A stretch of DNA of 64,000 bases from VXYL01 sp963422285 (GCA_963422285.2 CAXXJO010000001.1:310001-374000), one strand, 5' to 3'. Counted from the first letter of the stretch, positions 48,610 to 58,288 are shown. The notes: generated by a model not told the origin, from the letters alone. Made by a program: numbers and translations.

Positions 48610-50054
48610 CTCCAAGCGACCCTCTCGATACCGCCCGCCAAGCGCTATGGGATGTCAGCGAAATCGACGAACGACACGTGGCCCGCCTGCTCGGCCGTCT
48701 GACGGCCCGAGATATCGACACTGGCGAGCTGTTCTTCCAGCTTGCCCGGCACGAGTCCTGGGCGTTGGAGGACGGGGCCGTCAAAAGCGGCGCCTTCGGC
48801 GTCGATCGGGGCGTGGGCGTACGCGCCATCAGCGGCGAGAAGACCGGCTTCGCCTACGCCGACGACATCGCATTGCCGGCGCTGGCCAACGCCGCCGACG
48901 CCGCCCGCAGCATCGCCCGCAGCGGTGCCGCCGGCAGCGTCCGCGCCTTGGCGCGCGGCCAAGTGCCAGCGCGCTACGCGGACGCCGACCCGATCGCCTC
49001 GGCATCGGAAAGCGACAAGGTGGCGCTGCTGCGCCGCATCGATGCCTTCGCCCGCTCTCTGGATTCGCACGTCAAAGAAGTATCGGTGAGCATCGCGCTG
49101 AACCACGAAACGAACTTGGTGGCGGCTACCGACGGCACCCTGAGCGCCGACGTGCGACCACTGGCGCGCTTCGGCATCTCGGTAATCGCCGAGCGCAACG
49201 GTCGCCGGGAACGGGGCTTCGGCGGCGGCGGCGGTCGCTTTGACGCCGGCTGGCTGTTCGACACCGATGCCGCCGAGGACTACGCCCGGGAAGCGGTACG
49301 CGCCGCGCTGCTGAATCTGGACGCGGTGGACGCCCCGGCCGGCACCATGCCGGTGGTGCTCGGCCCAGGCTGGCCGGGCGTACTGCTGCACGAAGCCGTG
49401 GGCCACGGCCTCGAGGCCGACTTCAATCGCAAGGGCACTTCGGCCTTCGCCGGGCGCATGGGCCAGCAGGTGGCCTCTGAACTGTGTACGGTGGTGGACG
49501 ATGCCACCCTGCCGGACCGACGCGGCTCGCTGACCGTGGACGACGAAGGCACCCCCGGCCAGCGCACGGTGCTGATCGAGAACGGCATCCTTGCCGGCTA
49601 CATGCAGGACAAGCACAATGCCCGCTTGATGGATACCGCCAGCACCGGCAACGCCCGTCGCGCATCCTACGCGCACCTGCCCATGCCGCGCATGACCAAC
49701 ACCTTTCTGCTCGCCGGCGAAAGCACCCCGGAAGAGATACTCGCCAGCGTCGATCAGGGCGTCTACGCAGTGAGCTTCGGCGGTGGCCAAGTGGACATCA
49801 CCTCCGGCCAGTTCGTCTTCTCCGCTACCGAGGCGTACCGCATCGACGGCGGCAAGCTGGGGCCGCCCATTCGCGGCGCCACCCTGATCGGCAACGGCCC
49901 GGAGGTGATGCGGAACATCTCCATGCTAGGCAACGACTGGCAGCTCGACCAAGGCGTCGGCGTCTGCGGCAAGGACGGCCAAAGCGTACCGGTGGGCGTC
50001 GGCCAGCCGAGTCTGAAGATCGACGAAATCACCGTGGGGGGCACCCGCGCGTAG
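48606..50054 (+). CDS. tldD: metalloprotease TldD
   Basis: TldD is the catalytic subunit of the TldD/TldE (PmbA) protease, which matures microcins and degrades unfolded peptides. The 482-residue protein has the zinc motif HEAVGH in LLHEAVGHGLEADFNRKGTS, RRGSLTVDDEGTPGQRTVLI, RMTNTFLLAGE and a C-terminal QSVPVGVGQPSLKIDEITVGG. The start is GTG overlapping the yhdP stop (GTGA). pmbA follows three bases later; in E. coli the two genes are unlinked. Confidence 0.96.
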   Translation: MTPSDPLDTARQALWDVSEIDERHVARLLGRLTARDIDTGELFFQLARHESWALEDGAVKSGAFGVDRGVGVRAISGEKTGFAYADDIALPALANAADAARSIARSGAAGSVRALARGQVPARYADADPIASASESDKVALLRRIDAFARSLDSHVKEVSVSIALNHETNLVAATDGTLSADVRPLARFGISVIAERNGRRERGFGGGGGRFDAGWLFDTDAAEDYAREAVRAALLNLDAVDAPAGTMPVVLGPGWPGVLLHEAVGHGLEADFNRKGTSAFAGRMGQQVASELCTVVDDATLPDRRGSLTVDDEGTPGQRTVLIENGILAGYMQDKHNARLMDTASTGNARRASYAHLPMPRMTNTFLLAGESTPEEILASVDQGVYAVSFGGGQVDITSGQFVFSATEAYRIDGGKLGPPIRGATLIGNGPEVMRNISMLGNDWQLDQGVGVCGKDGQSVPVGVGQPSLKIDEITVGGTRA

Positions 50055-50057
50055 GCC

Positions 50058-51419
50058 ATGAGCGAAGTCGCCGAACGAACCGCGCGCATCGACGATCCCG
50101 ACCAGGCAGCGGCCGAACTGAAGGGCTTGGTGGAGAACATTCTCGACCAGGCGAAGCGCCAAGGCGCCACTGCCGCGGAAGTCTCCGCCGGCGACGCCAC
50201 CGGCCTGTCGGTGACCGTCCGCAAGAGCGAGCTGGAGACCGTCGAATTCCATAAGGACCGCAGTTTCGGCATCACTGTCTATGCCGGCACCCGCAAGGGC
50301 CATGCCAGCACCTCGGACGTCAGCCCCGATGCCGTTCGGGACACCGTGCGCGCCGCAGTCCACATCGCCGAGTACACCGAAGAGGACTCCTGCAACGGCC
50401 TAGCGGACGCCGACCTGATGGCCCGCACCCTCCCCGATCTGGACCTGTACCATCCTTGGGACATCGACGTCGCCGATGCCGCTCGCCAAGCCGAGGAAGC
50501 CGAGGCTGCGGCGCTCGCCTTCGACAGCCGCATCGTCAACTCCGAAGGCGTCGAAGTGGCCACCGGGCGGGGCTGCCACGTCTACGGCAACTCCCATGGC
50601 TTCGTGGAAGCCGCCTGGGGCACTCGCCACTCCACCAGCTGCTCGCTGATCGCCGCCGACGCCGACGGCATGAAGCGCGACTACTGGTATACCGTCGGCC
50701 GCGCGCCCGGCGACCTCGAAGACCACCTTGCAGTGGGACGCGAAGCCGCCCGCAGAACCATCGCCCGCCTGGGCTGCCGTCCCATCGAGACCGGCACCTA
50801 CCCGGTGCTGTTCGCGCCGCCCATGGCCGCTGGCCTGATCGGCCATCTGCTCGCCGCCATCAGCGGCGGCGCGCTGTACCGCAAGGCGTCCTACCTGCTG
50901 GACTCCATCGGCCGCCAAGTCATGGCCAGCGGCATCACCCTGGCCGAGGATCCACACCGACCCAAGGGCCTGCACAGCGCCGCCTACGATAGCGATGGCG
51001 TGGCTACCCGAGCCAAGGCGTTCGTCGAGAACGGCGTAGTCGCCAGCTACGTGCTCGGCACCTACTCCGCTCGTCGCCTAGGGCTGGCCACCACCGGCAA
51101 CGCCGGCGGAATCTTCAACTTGGACGTGGTGGCCGATACCCGGCCGGTGGCAAAACTCCTGCACGAAATGGGCACTGGCCTAGTGGTGACCAGCCTGATG
51201 GGCCAGGGCGTCAACCTGGTCACCGGCGACTACTCGCGCGGCGCTGCCGGGGTATGGATCGCCGACGGCGAACCCCGGCACCCGGTAGACGAAATCACCA
51301 TCGCGGCCAACCTGGCCCCTCTGCTCGAAGGCATCGTCGGCTGCGGCGACGACATCGATCGCCGCGGCAACATCCAGACCGGCTCGCTGCTGGTGGAGGA
51401 AATGACCGTCGCGGCGTAG
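50058..51419 (+). CDS. pmbA: metalloprotease subunit PmbA (TldE)
   Basis: PmbA is the non-catalytic partner of TldD. The 453-residue protein has ILDQAKRQGATAAEVSAG, FGITVYAGTRKGHASTSD, RGCHVYGNSHGFVEA, SYLLDSIGRQVMASGITLAEDP, GLATTGNAGGIFNL, LVVTSLMGQGVNLVTGDYSRGAAGVWI and a C-terminal GSLLVEEMTV. It lacks the HExxxH motif, as expected. With tldD it forms a two-gene unit coding for the whole complex. Confidence 0.96.
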   Translation: MSEVAERTARIDDPDQAAAELKGLVENILDQAKRQGATAAEVSAGDATGLSVTVRKSELETVEFHKDRSFGITVYAGTRKGHASTSDVSPDAVRDTVRAAVHIAEYTEEDSCNGLADADLMARTLPDLDLYHPWDIDVADAARQAEEAEAAALAFDSRIVNSEGVEVATGRGCHVYGNSHGFVEAAWGTRHSTSCSLIAADADGMKRDYWYTVGRAPGDLEDHLAVGREAARRTIARLGCRPIETGTYPVLFAPPMAAGLIGHLLAAISGGALYRKASYLLDSIGRQVMASGITLAEDPHRPKGLHSAAYDSDGVATRAKAFVENGVVASYVLGTYSARRLGLATTGNAGGIFNLDVVADTRPVAKLLHEMGTGLVVTSLMGQGVNLVTGDYSRGAAGVWIADGEPRHPVDEITIAANLAPLLEGIVGCGDDIDRRGNIQTGSLLVEEMTVAA

Positions 51420-51480
51420 CGATGAGACCCAGGTGCCAGTCCTGTCTGGCGACGGCGTAGGAAAGGCTCGAAGCAAGGGG

Positions 51481-52431
51481 CTAGGCCGCTGCTCGGTACA
51501 GTGCGAAGGGTGCGGCATCCGCCTCGAAGGTGATCGGTTCGAAGACGTCGGGGTCGGCGAGGAGCCGGCGCAGCAGGGCGTTGTTGGTGCCGTGGCCGGA
51601 CTGGTAGCCGGAAAATGCGCCGATGACGGGGTGGCCGACGATGTAGAGGTCGCCGATGGCGTCGAGAATCTTGTGCTTGACGAATTCCGCCTCGAAGCGC
51701 AGTCCGTCGTCGTTGAGGATGCCCTCGTCGTCCACCACCACGGCGTTGTCGAGGCTGCCGCCACGCACGAGGCCCAGGGCGCGGAGATCTTCGATCTCGG
51801 CCAGGAAGCCGAAAGTGCGAGCGCGGCTGACCTCGCGGAGGAAAGCCGTGGTGGAGAAGTCCAGCACGGCATGCTGGCGCTGGCCGACGAAGAACGGGTG
51901 GTCGTAGTTCATGGTGTACTCGACGCGAAAACCGTCGTGGGGCGACAGCGTGGCCACGGCACACTTGTCGGCGACGGTTACTTCCTGGACGATCTTGAGG
52001 AAGCGCTTGGGCGCGGGCTGCTGCTTAATCCTCGCACGGCGGATCAAGCGCACGAACGGCGCGGCGCTGCCGTCGAGGATGGGCAGTTCCGGGCCGTTTA
52101 CGTCGACGCGAGCGTTGTCGATGCCGAGGCCGGCGAACGCCGCCATCAGGTGCTCGACGGTTGAGACGCGCACTTCGCCGTCGCCCAGCGTGGTGGCGAG
52201 CCGGGTATCGACCACGTTGGCGGGCGTCGCCTTCAGCCCAGCCCCGCAGTGCAGATCGGTGCGATGGAAGACGATGCCGGCGTCTGGCGGCATGGGACGG
52301 ATAGTCAATTCGACTTCTTCGCCCGAGTGCAAGCCGACCCCGGCGGTGCATACCGCTTTCCCGATCGTGCGCTGGGCGAGCAAGCGACGATCGTCGTATT
52401 GCGTTCGTTGGTTCCCTGCCACCCTAGCCAC
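51481..52431 (-). CDS. lpxC: UDP-3-O-acyl-N-acetylglucosamine deacetylase
   Basis: LpxC catalyses the committed step of lipid A synthesis. The 316-residue protein has TAGVGLHSGEEVELTIRP, STVEHLMAAFAGLGIDN with a zinc-binding His, LDGSAAPFV, SRARTFGF, VVDDEGILNDDGLRFEAEFVKHKILDAIGDLY with the second zinc His and zinc Asp, and SGHGTNN with the catalytic His. I use the GTG at 52431; a GTG at 52422 has a better placed AAGGTGG. FtsH, which degrades LpxC in E. coli, is also in this window. Confidence 0.95.
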   Translation of the reverse strand: MARVAGNQRTQYDDRRLLAQRTIGKAVCTAGVGLHSGEEVELTIRPMPPDAGIVFHRTDLHCGAGLKATPANVVDTRLATTLGDGEVRVSTVEHLMAAFAGLGIDNARVDVNGPELPILDGSAAPFVRLIRRARIKQQPAPKRFLKIVQEVTVADKCAVATLSPHDGFRVEYTMNYDHPFFVGQRQHAVLDFSTTAFLREVSRARTFGFLAEIEDLRALGLVRGGSLDNAVVVDDEGILNDDGLRFEAEFVKHKILDAIGDLYIVGHPVIGAFSGYQSGHGTNNALLRRLLADPDVFEPITFEADAAPFALYRAAA

Positions 52432-52525
52432 CTTGACGCAGCCAGGAAGACAATAGCAATCGCTGCGCCGCCGCGTCTGTTACAGTTTGTGTCTGTCACC
52501 CGGGCCTGCTCCCGCTGCGCCCAGC

Positions 52526-53662
52526 CTAGTCGTTTTGGCGGCGCAGGAAGGAGGGGATGTCCAGGTAGTCCGGATCCGGCACCGGCTCTCCTCCCGCTAC
52601 GGCTCGTTGGCGCATCACGGTGGGATGATCGAGTTCCTCGTACTCGCCGCGTGCAGCCCGCGCCGGTCCGCGACGAGTATTGTCCACCACCAAATCGGGG
52701 GGGCGGATGCTGCTGCGCAAGCCGGTGGCCACCACGGTAACGCGCATTTCGTCGCCGAGATCGGGATCCTCCACGGTGCCCACCACCACAGTGGTGTCCT
52801 TCGACGTGAACTCGCGAATGGTATCGCCCACCGCCTGGAACTCGCGGATGCTAAGACTCGGTGCGGTGGTGATGTTGACTACAACGCCGCGCGCCCCGCG
52901 CAGATCGACATCGTCGAGCAACGGACTGTGGATGGCCTGCTGGGTGGCATTGCGAGCGCGACCCTCGCCTCCCACTTGGCCGGTGCCCATGATCGCCAAG
53001 CCACGTTCCGACATCACCGTGCGCACGTCGGCGAAATCGACGTTGATCCGGCCGGGTCGGATGATGATGTCGGCGATGCCTTGCACGGCGCCGAGCAGTA
53101 CGTCGTTGGCAGCACCGAACGCCTCGTCCATAGTGGCGTCTTCGCCCAGCACGGTGAGCAGCTTCTCGTTGGGAATGGCGATCAGGGAATCGACGTGCTG
53201 GTAGAGGGCGTCTATGCCACGTTCCGCGTTGCTCATGCGATTCTCGAAGTCGAACGGCTTGGTAACCACGGCCACCGCCAAGGCATCGAGCTCCTTGGCC
53301 ACCTCCGCCACCACGGGCGCCGCGCCAGTGCCGGTACCGCCGCCCATGCCTGCGGTGATGAACACCATGTCGGCACCGGTCAGCGCCTCCTTGATCTTGT
53401 CGCGATCCTCCAGGGCAGCTGCTTCGCCGACTTCCGGATTGGTACCAGCGCCGAGGCCCCGGGTGATGCTGGCGCCGAGTTGAAGGGGGGTCGGCACATC
53501 AAGGCTGCCGAGCGCTTGGGCGTCGGTATTCGCGGCAATGAAATCGACGCCCTCTACGGACTTCGACACCATGTGCTGCACGGCGTTGCCGCCGCCGCCG
53601 CCGACGCCGATGACCTTGATCATTGCGGTCTGCGGCGGTTGTTCTACTAGCTCGAAAGGCAT
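52526..53662 (-). CDS. ftsZ: cell division tubulin-like protein FtsZ
   Basis: FtsZ forms the cytokinetic ring. The 378-residue protein has the GTPase signature GMGGGTGTGAAP, GVGGGGGNAV, the T7 synergy loop region (NVDFADVRTVM) and the C-terminal docking peptide DYLDIPSFLRRQND that binds FtsA and ZipA. AAAGGAG precedes the ATG at 53662. The linker before the C-terminal peptide is short. It follows ftsA in the dcw order. Confidence 0.97.
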   Translation of the reverse strand: MPFELVEQPPQTAMIKVIGVGGGGGNAVQHMVSKSVEGVDFIAANTDAQALGSLDVPTPLQLGASITRGLGAGTNPEVGEAAALEDRDKIKEALTGADMVFITAGMGGGTGTGAAPVVAEVAKELDALAVAVVTKPFDFENRMSNAERGIDALYQHVDSLIAIPNEKLLTVLGEDATMDEAFGAANDVLLGAVQGIADIIIRPGRINVDFADVRTVMSERGLAIMGTGQVGGEGRARNATQQAIHSPLLDDVDLRGARGVVVNITTAPSLSIREFQAVGDTIREFTSKDTTVVVGTVEDPDLGDEMRVTVVATGLRSSIRPPDLVVDNTRRGPARAARGEYEELDHPTVMRQRAVAGGEPVPDPDYLDIPSFLRRQND

Positions 53663-53691
53663 TTCCGTATCTCCTTTGCTTACCAAATCGA

Positions 53692-53707
53692 GGCGCGAAA
53701 TCGCGCC
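53692..53707 (-). promoter_or_regulatory. hairpin in the ftsA-ftsZ spacer
   Basis: GGCGCGA and TCGCGCC are perfect complements around two bases, starting one base after the ftsA stop and ending 29 bases before the ftsZ start. On the minus strand it precedes the ftsZ Shine-Dalgarno. It could trim or protect the 5' end of ftsZ mRNA and help set ftsZ above ftsA. Confidence 0.45.
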
Positions 53708-53708
53708 G

Positions 53709-54944
53709 CTACAGGTTGTTGCTGAACCACTTCCGAAGACGTGCGAAGAGCTCCTTCCTGCGTACCTTGCCGTGCTGACCACGGCCGTTGTCCTCCCTCT
53801 CCCGTTCCCGGCCGTACATCAGCAGGCCGACGCCAGTGGCGTATACGGGGTTGCGCACCACGTCCGCAAGCCCCGAGACGCTGCTGGGCGAAGAGAGGCT
53901 TACCGGCATGTGGAAGATCTCCTCCGCCAGTTCGACGACACCCTCCATCTTGGCCGAACCGCCGGTCAGCACCACGCCGGCAGCGATCAGATTCTCATAG
54001 CCGCAGCGTTGCAACTCGGCCTGGACGAGCGTGAACAATTCCTCGTAGCGCGGCTCCACCACCTCCACCAGCGTTTGTCGGGAGAGCTCCCGGGCCGGCC
54101 GATTGCCGGCACCGGGCACCTGGACGGTCTCGTCCGGCTTGGCGAGTTGGGCGAGCGCGCAGGCGTACTTGATCTTGATGTCCTCGGCATGACGGGTAGG
54201 CGTACGCAGCGCCATGGCGATGTCGTTGGTCACTTGGTCGCCGGCGATGGGGATGACGGCGGTATGGCGGATCGCGCCGTCGCAGAACACGGCGATATCG
54301 GTAGTGCCGCCGCCGATGTCCACCAGACAGACGCCCAGGTTGCGCTCGTCGTCGGACAGCACCGAATAGCTCGACGCCAGTTGCTCCAGGATGAGATCAT
54401 CGACTTCGAGCCCGCAGCGCTCGATGCACTTGACGATGTTCTGCGCGGCGTTCACCGCGCAGGTGACTAGGTGGACCTTCGCCTCCAAGCGTACGCCGGA
54501 CATGCCCAACGGCTTCTTGACGCCCTCCTGGCTGTCGATCAGGTACTCCTGGGAGAGGACATGCAGCACTTGCTGATCCGCCGGAATGGGCATCGCCTGG
54601 GCGGCATCGATCACCCGCTCGATATCCTGGAGATGTACTTCGCGATCGCGAACGGCAACTACGCCTTCGGAGTTGATGCCGCGAATGTGGCTGCCGGCGA
54701 TGCCGGCGTACACCGCGTCGATCTCGCAGCCGGCCATCAGTTCCGCTTCGTCCACGGCCCGCTGGATGGATTGCACGGTAGATTCGATATTCACCACCAC
54801 GCCCTTCTTCAGTCCCCGCGACGGATGCGAGCCGATGCCGACCACCTCTAGCTGGCCGTCCGGCAATATCTCGCCGACGACAGCCGCCACCTTGCTGGTG
54901 CCGATATCGAGGCCGACGATGTTGCGTCTCTGCTCGGTTGCCAC
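53709..54944 (-). CDS. ftsA: cell division actin-like protein FtsA
   Basis: FtsA tethers FtsZ to the membrane and recruits late division proteins. The 411-residue protein has NIVGLDIGTSKVAAVVGE, VDIGGGTTDIAVF, the 1C subdomain region (HVLSQEYLIDSQEGVKKPLGMSG), VVLTGGSAKMEGV, and the C-terminal amphipathic membrane helix in ELFARLRKWFSNNL. The start is GTG at 54944, two bases after the ftsQ stop. Confidence 0.96.
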   Translation of the reverse strand: MATEQRRNIVGLDIGTSKVAAVVGEILPDGQLEVVGIGSHPSRGLKKGVVVNIESTVQSIQRAVDEAELMAGCEIDAVYAGIAGSHIRGINSEGVVAVRDREVHLQDIERVIDAAQAMPIPADQQVLHVLSQEYLIDSQEGVKKPLGMSGVRLEAKVHLVTCAVNAAQNIVKCIERCGLEVDDLILEQLASSYSVLSDDERNLGVCLVDIGGGTTDIAVFCDGAIRHTAVIPIAGDQVTNDIAMALRTPTRHAEDIKIKYACALAQLAKPDETVQVPGAGNRPARELSRQTLVEVVEPRYEELFTLVQAELQRCGYENLIAAGVVLTGGSAKMEGVVELAEEIFHMPVSLSSPSSVSGLADVVRNPVYATGVGLLMYGREREREDNGRGQHGKVRRKELFARLRKWFSNNL

Positions 54945-54946
54945 GG

Positions 54947-55756
54947 CTATTCGTCCGCGGGCGAAGGAGATGCCGGGGCGATGGCAGCGAGTTGCAGACT
55001 TGACGCCGTGACCAGCGGTGGTCGCGGTTCGGCAGCATCCGGGAAGCGGTTCCAGCGCACGGCGACGCCCGTGTCGTAGCGGGCGTCGACCCGTTCGATG
55101 TCTGCCGTGGCGGTGCGCAGTTCGGCGCGGTAGACGGCAGCGAAGCGCTCGAAGCGCTCGCTCAGAGCCGTCGCGCCCAGCACCGTCTCGATGTCGTGGG
55201 CTGCTGCTGGCGACTCGGCGCCGAGGGCGCGGACGGTGACCGTCCAGTTGCCGGCGGCATCCTCGTCGAGCCGCGCAATGCGCAGCCCGGCAGTCTGCGC
55301 CGGTTCGTTCAGCAGGTTGAAAACAGCCATGGCCCGGCGTCCATCGGCCAGCGAGGCATGCAGCACCGGCAGGTCCGCCCGCAGCCGTTCGCCGGGCGTC
55401 GTCGGCGCACGGACCACGTCGCCGCTGGTGGTAAGCCAAGCGTCGTCGCCCCAGCGCGCGCCCAGGGTCTCGCGCGCGACGGCGACATGCATCATGTCCG
55501 GCCAGTATCGGCGCGCGCGCGCGCCGCGCACCCAGCCCAGCGCCTCCACCGCTGCTACCACGTCGGCGGCGGCATGGATGCCAGGGCGTCGCAACTCGGC
55601 CGTCACCGCATCGCGCACTTGACGGATCTCGGCTTTGGTCAGGTCGCCTTCGACGCGCACGACGTCCACTTCCAAGGTAGCTAGCGCGCTGACGAACCAC
55701 AAGCCGCCGATGACAACGGCGCCGGCGACGAGGATCGGCAGAGTCGAGCGAATCAT
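54947..55756 (-). CDS. ftsQ: cell division protein FtsQ
   Basis: FtsQ is the bitopic organiser of the FtsQLB complex. The 269-residue protein has one N-terminal helix (LPILVAGAVVIGGLWFVSAL), the POTRA domain (VDVVRVEGDLTKAEIRQVRDAV) and the beta domain (WPDMMHVAVARETLGARW). The C-terminal part is Ala/Pro-rich. The ATG at 55756 overlaps the murC stop (ATGA), so there is no room for murB or ddl, which often lie here. A 16-base alternating GC run (55510-55525) is in the coding sequence. Confidence 0.9.
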   Translation of the reverse strand: MIRSTLPILVAGAVVIGGLWFVSALATLEVDVVRVEGDLTKAEIRQVRDAVTAELRRPGIHAAADVVAAVEALGWVRGARARRYWPDMMHVAVARETLGARWGDDAWLTTSGDVVRAPTTPGERLRADLPVLHASLADGRRAMAVFNLLNEPAQTAGLRIARLDEDAAGNWTVTVRALGAESPAAAHDIETVLGATALSERFERFAAVYRAELRTATADIERVDARYDTGVAVRWNRFPDAAEPRPPLVTASSLQLAAIAPASPSPADE

Positions 55757-57177
55757 GCGCTGCCTCCCGCGCTGCCGGTCGTCGAGACCATGGCTGCCGC
55801 TACCCGGTCGATGTCGCCGGCGCCCTGTACCATCACCACGTCGCCGTCTTCGACGACGCGCTGCAGCTGTTCGACCGCCTGCTCCGGAGTTGCGACGAAC
55901 AGCGGATCGAGCCTCCCGCGCTCGCCGATGCGTTGCGCCAGGACGTGGCCATCGGCCCCGGCGATGGGCCGCTCGCCCGCGCCGTAGACATCGGCGATCA
56001 GCAGCGCATCGACTCGAGACAGCACGGTGGAGAAGTCGTCGAGAAGATCGCGGGTGCGGGTATAGCGATGGGGCTGGTAGGCCATCACCAGCCGTCGCTC
56101 GGGCCACATCCGTCGCACGGTAGCGATGATCCGGGCCACCTCCGTGGGATGATGGCCGTAGTCGTCCACCAGGGTGACGCGCTTGCCGGCGACGACGCAC
56201 TCGGCGAGGCCGAACCGCCGCGCGACGCCGCGAAACTCGGCTAGGCCGGCGACGATGGCGTCGTCGGCAACGCCTTCCTCGGTCGCCACGGCGACGGACG
56301 CCAAGGCGTTCTGCACGTTGTGGCTGCCGGGCAGGGGGATGGCGATACGCAGTTCGCCGGCCTCGGGGCGGGAGACAGTGCAGGTCCAGGAGCCCTCGCC
56401 GATGCGAACATCCGTGGCGCGAAAGTCCGCGCCGGAGGCAAAGCCATAGGTCAGCGTTCGCCTGCCGAGCTTGCCGACGAGGCCGGCAGCGCGCGGATCG
56501 TCCAGGCACGCCACCACGGTACCGTAGAAGGGCAGTCGGCAGGCAAAGTCGATGAACGCCTCGGTCAACCGCCCGAGGTCCTGGTCGTAGGTGTCCAGGT
56601 GGTCGCGGTCGATGCCGGTGACGACGGCGATCATGGGCCTCAAGTACAGGAACGAGGCGTCGCTCTCGTCGGCCTCGGCAACCAAGTGGCGACCGCCGCC
56701 CAAGCGGGCGTTGGCCCCTTCGCTGGCTACCGTGCCGCCGATCACGAAGCTGGGGTCCAGGCCGGCAGCTTGCAGGATGTCGGCGATCAGGCTTGCCGTG
56801 GTGGTCTTGCCGTGGCTGCCGGCGACGGCGATGCCGTATCGATGGCGCATCAGCTCACCCAGCATCTCTCCCCGAGCAACCACGGGAATGCCCAGCGCCC
56901 GCGCCCGCGCCACTTCGACGTTGGCGTCGCCAATGGCGCTCGACACCACCACCGCGTCGGCATCCGCCACCGCCGCGGCGGCGTGGCCCTGGCGCACCCT
57001 GGCACCGAGGGCGGCGAGCCGCTTGGTGGTCGCGGAACGCACCAAGTCCGAGCCGCTGACGGCGTAGCCCTGCCGGAGCAGAACTTCGGCGATGCCGCAC
57101 ATGCCGGCACCGCCGATGCCGACGAAGTGGATGCTGCGTACGCCGCGCAGCTCCGCAATCCATGCCGCGTCAGCCAC
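55753..57177 (-). CDS. murC: UDP-N-acetylmuramate--L-alanine ligase
   Basis: MurC adds L-alanine to UDP-MurNAc. The 474-residue protein has IHFVGIGGAGMCGIAEVLL, the ATP P-loop GSHGKTTTASLIADIL, EADESDASFLYL, DDYGHHPTEVARII and QPHRYTRTRDLL. It overlaps the ftsW stop by eight bases, so murG, normally between ftsW and murC, is absent. The start is ATG at 57177. Confidence 0.96.
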   Translation of the reverse strand: MADAAWIAELRGVRSIHFVGIGGAGMCGIAEVLLRQGYAVSGSDLVRSATTKRLAALGARVRQGHAAAAVADADAVVVSSAIGDANVEVARARALGIPVVARGEMLGELMRHRYGIAVAGSHGKTTTASLIADILQAAGLDPSFVIGGTVASEGANARLGGGRHLVAEADESDASFLYLRPMIAVVTGIDRDHLDTYDQDLGRLTEAFIDFACRLPFYGTVVACLDDPRAAGLVGKLGRRTLTYGFASGADFRATDVRIGEGSWTCTVSRPEAGELRIAIPLPGSHNVQNALASVAVATEEGVADDAIVAGLAEFRGVARRFGLAECVVAGKRVTLVDDYGHHPTEVARIIATVRRMWPERRLVMAYQPHRYTRTRDLLDDFSTVLSRVDALLIADVYGAGERPIAGADGHVLAQRIGERGRLDPLFVATPEQAVEQLQRVVEDGDVVMVQGAGDIDRVAAAMVSTTGSAGGSA

Positions 57178-58288
57178 GATGCCCTCCTGCTTCGCCTTGG
57201 GGCTTCCGGCGCTCGAAATGCACGCGCAGCGCCAGCGCCAGCAGCGCCGAGCACACCAGCAGGCTGTTGCCGCCGAAGCTGACGAAGGGCAGCGTCAGGC
57301 CCTTGGTGGGCAGTACGCCGGTGTTGACGCCGACGCTGATTACCGTCTGTACGCCGATCAGCATGGCTGCGCCACATGCCAGAAGGCCGGCGAATATCCG
57401 CTGCTCGGCGATGGCGCATCGGCCGATGTGGAACGTGCGGATGGTCACGAAGCCGAGCAGCGCCAGCACCGCCAAGGCACCGACGAGCCCGAGCTCCTCG
57501 GCGACGACGGCGTAGATGAAATCGTTGTGCGCCTCGGGCAGATAGAAGAGCTTCTGCACGCCCTCGCCGAGCCCCAGGCCGAGAAACTCGCCGCGGCCGA
57601 AAGCGATCAGCGCCTGGGTGAGCTGGTAGCCGCTGCCGAAGGGCGATGCCCAAGGGTCCAGGAAGGTGGCCATGCGCTCCAACCGGTACGGTTCCAGCAC
57701 CGCCATCGAGGCCAGCCCCACGCCGCCTAGCAGCGCCAGCAGCGCGAGGTCGCGCAGTCGCGCACCACCCAGGAACAGCAGACCGCCGGCGAGCGCCGCC
57801 AGCACCACCACGCTGCCGAAGTCGGGCTGCACCAACACCAGCAGCAACAGCGCGGCAATCCAGGCCAGAGGTTTCAGCAGCGCTAGCCAGTGGCTGGACA
57901 AGTTCTCGCCAGCACGTGCCACGTAGCCGGCCAGATAGACCACGGCGAACAGCTTGGCCGCCTCGACCGGCTGAAAACGCACTGGCCCCAAGTCGATCCA
58001 GCGGCGGGCGCCGTTCACCTCGACGGCCAAGCCGGGCGCCAGCACCAGGGCGCACAGTGCCAAGGCCAGCAACAGGCAGGGCTTGTGGGATATCTCCCAG
58101 GCGCGGACGGGGATCGTCGCCAGCGTTGCGAACGCCAGTATCGCGCCAACGACGAAGACAGCCTGCTTGCCCAGGTAGTGCTCGACGCCACCGGGCTGGG
58201 CGACCGCAGCGGAGGTGATCATCACCAAGCCGATCATCACCAGCGCCAGCCAAGCCATCACCAGAGTCAGATCCAGCCGTTTGCTCAT
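57170..58288 (-). CDS. ftsW: septal peptidoglycan glycosyltransferase FtsW
   Basis: FtsW is the SEDS glycosyltransferase that polymerises lipid II at the septum with FtsI. The 372-residue protein has about ten membrane helices and the SEDS motifs: GARRWIDLGPVRFQPVEAAKL, LLLLVLVQPDFGSVVVLAAL, the catalytic-loop SGYQLTQALIAFGRGEFLGLGLGEG, HNDFIYAVVAEELGLVG and LPFVSFGGNSLLV. It is shorter than E. coli FtsW (414) because it lacks most of the N-terminal cytoplasmic tail. Start overlaps the murD stop (ATGA). Confidence 0.95.
   Translation of the reverse strand: MSKRLDLTLVMAWLALVMIGLVMITSAAVAQPGGVEHYLGKQAVFVVGAILAFATLATIPVRAWEISHKPCLLLALALCALVLAPGLAVEVNGARRWIDLGPVRFQPVEAAKLFAVVYLAGYVARAGENLSSHWLALLKPLAWIAALLLLVLVQPDFGSVVVLAALAGGLLFLGGARLRDLALLALLGGVGLASMAVLEPYRLERMATFLDPWASPFGSGYQLTQALIAFGRGEFLGLGLGEGVQKLFYLPEAHNDFIYAVVAEELGLVGALAVLALLGFVTIRTFHIGRCAIAEQRIFAGLLACGAAMLIGVQTVISVGVNTGVLPTKGLTLPFVSFGGNSLLVCSALLALALRVHFERRKPQGEAGGHRG

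Noticed and set aside
47610..50054. 814-residue tldD with a long N-terminal extension
   Set aside because: The first 332 codons are a shadow of yhdP; the GTG at 48606 gives the usual TldD length and a GTGA junction.
57170..57177. murG hidden between ftsW and murC
   Set aside because: The two genes overlap by eight bases, and no other frame in the area carries the MurG glycosyltransferase motifs.
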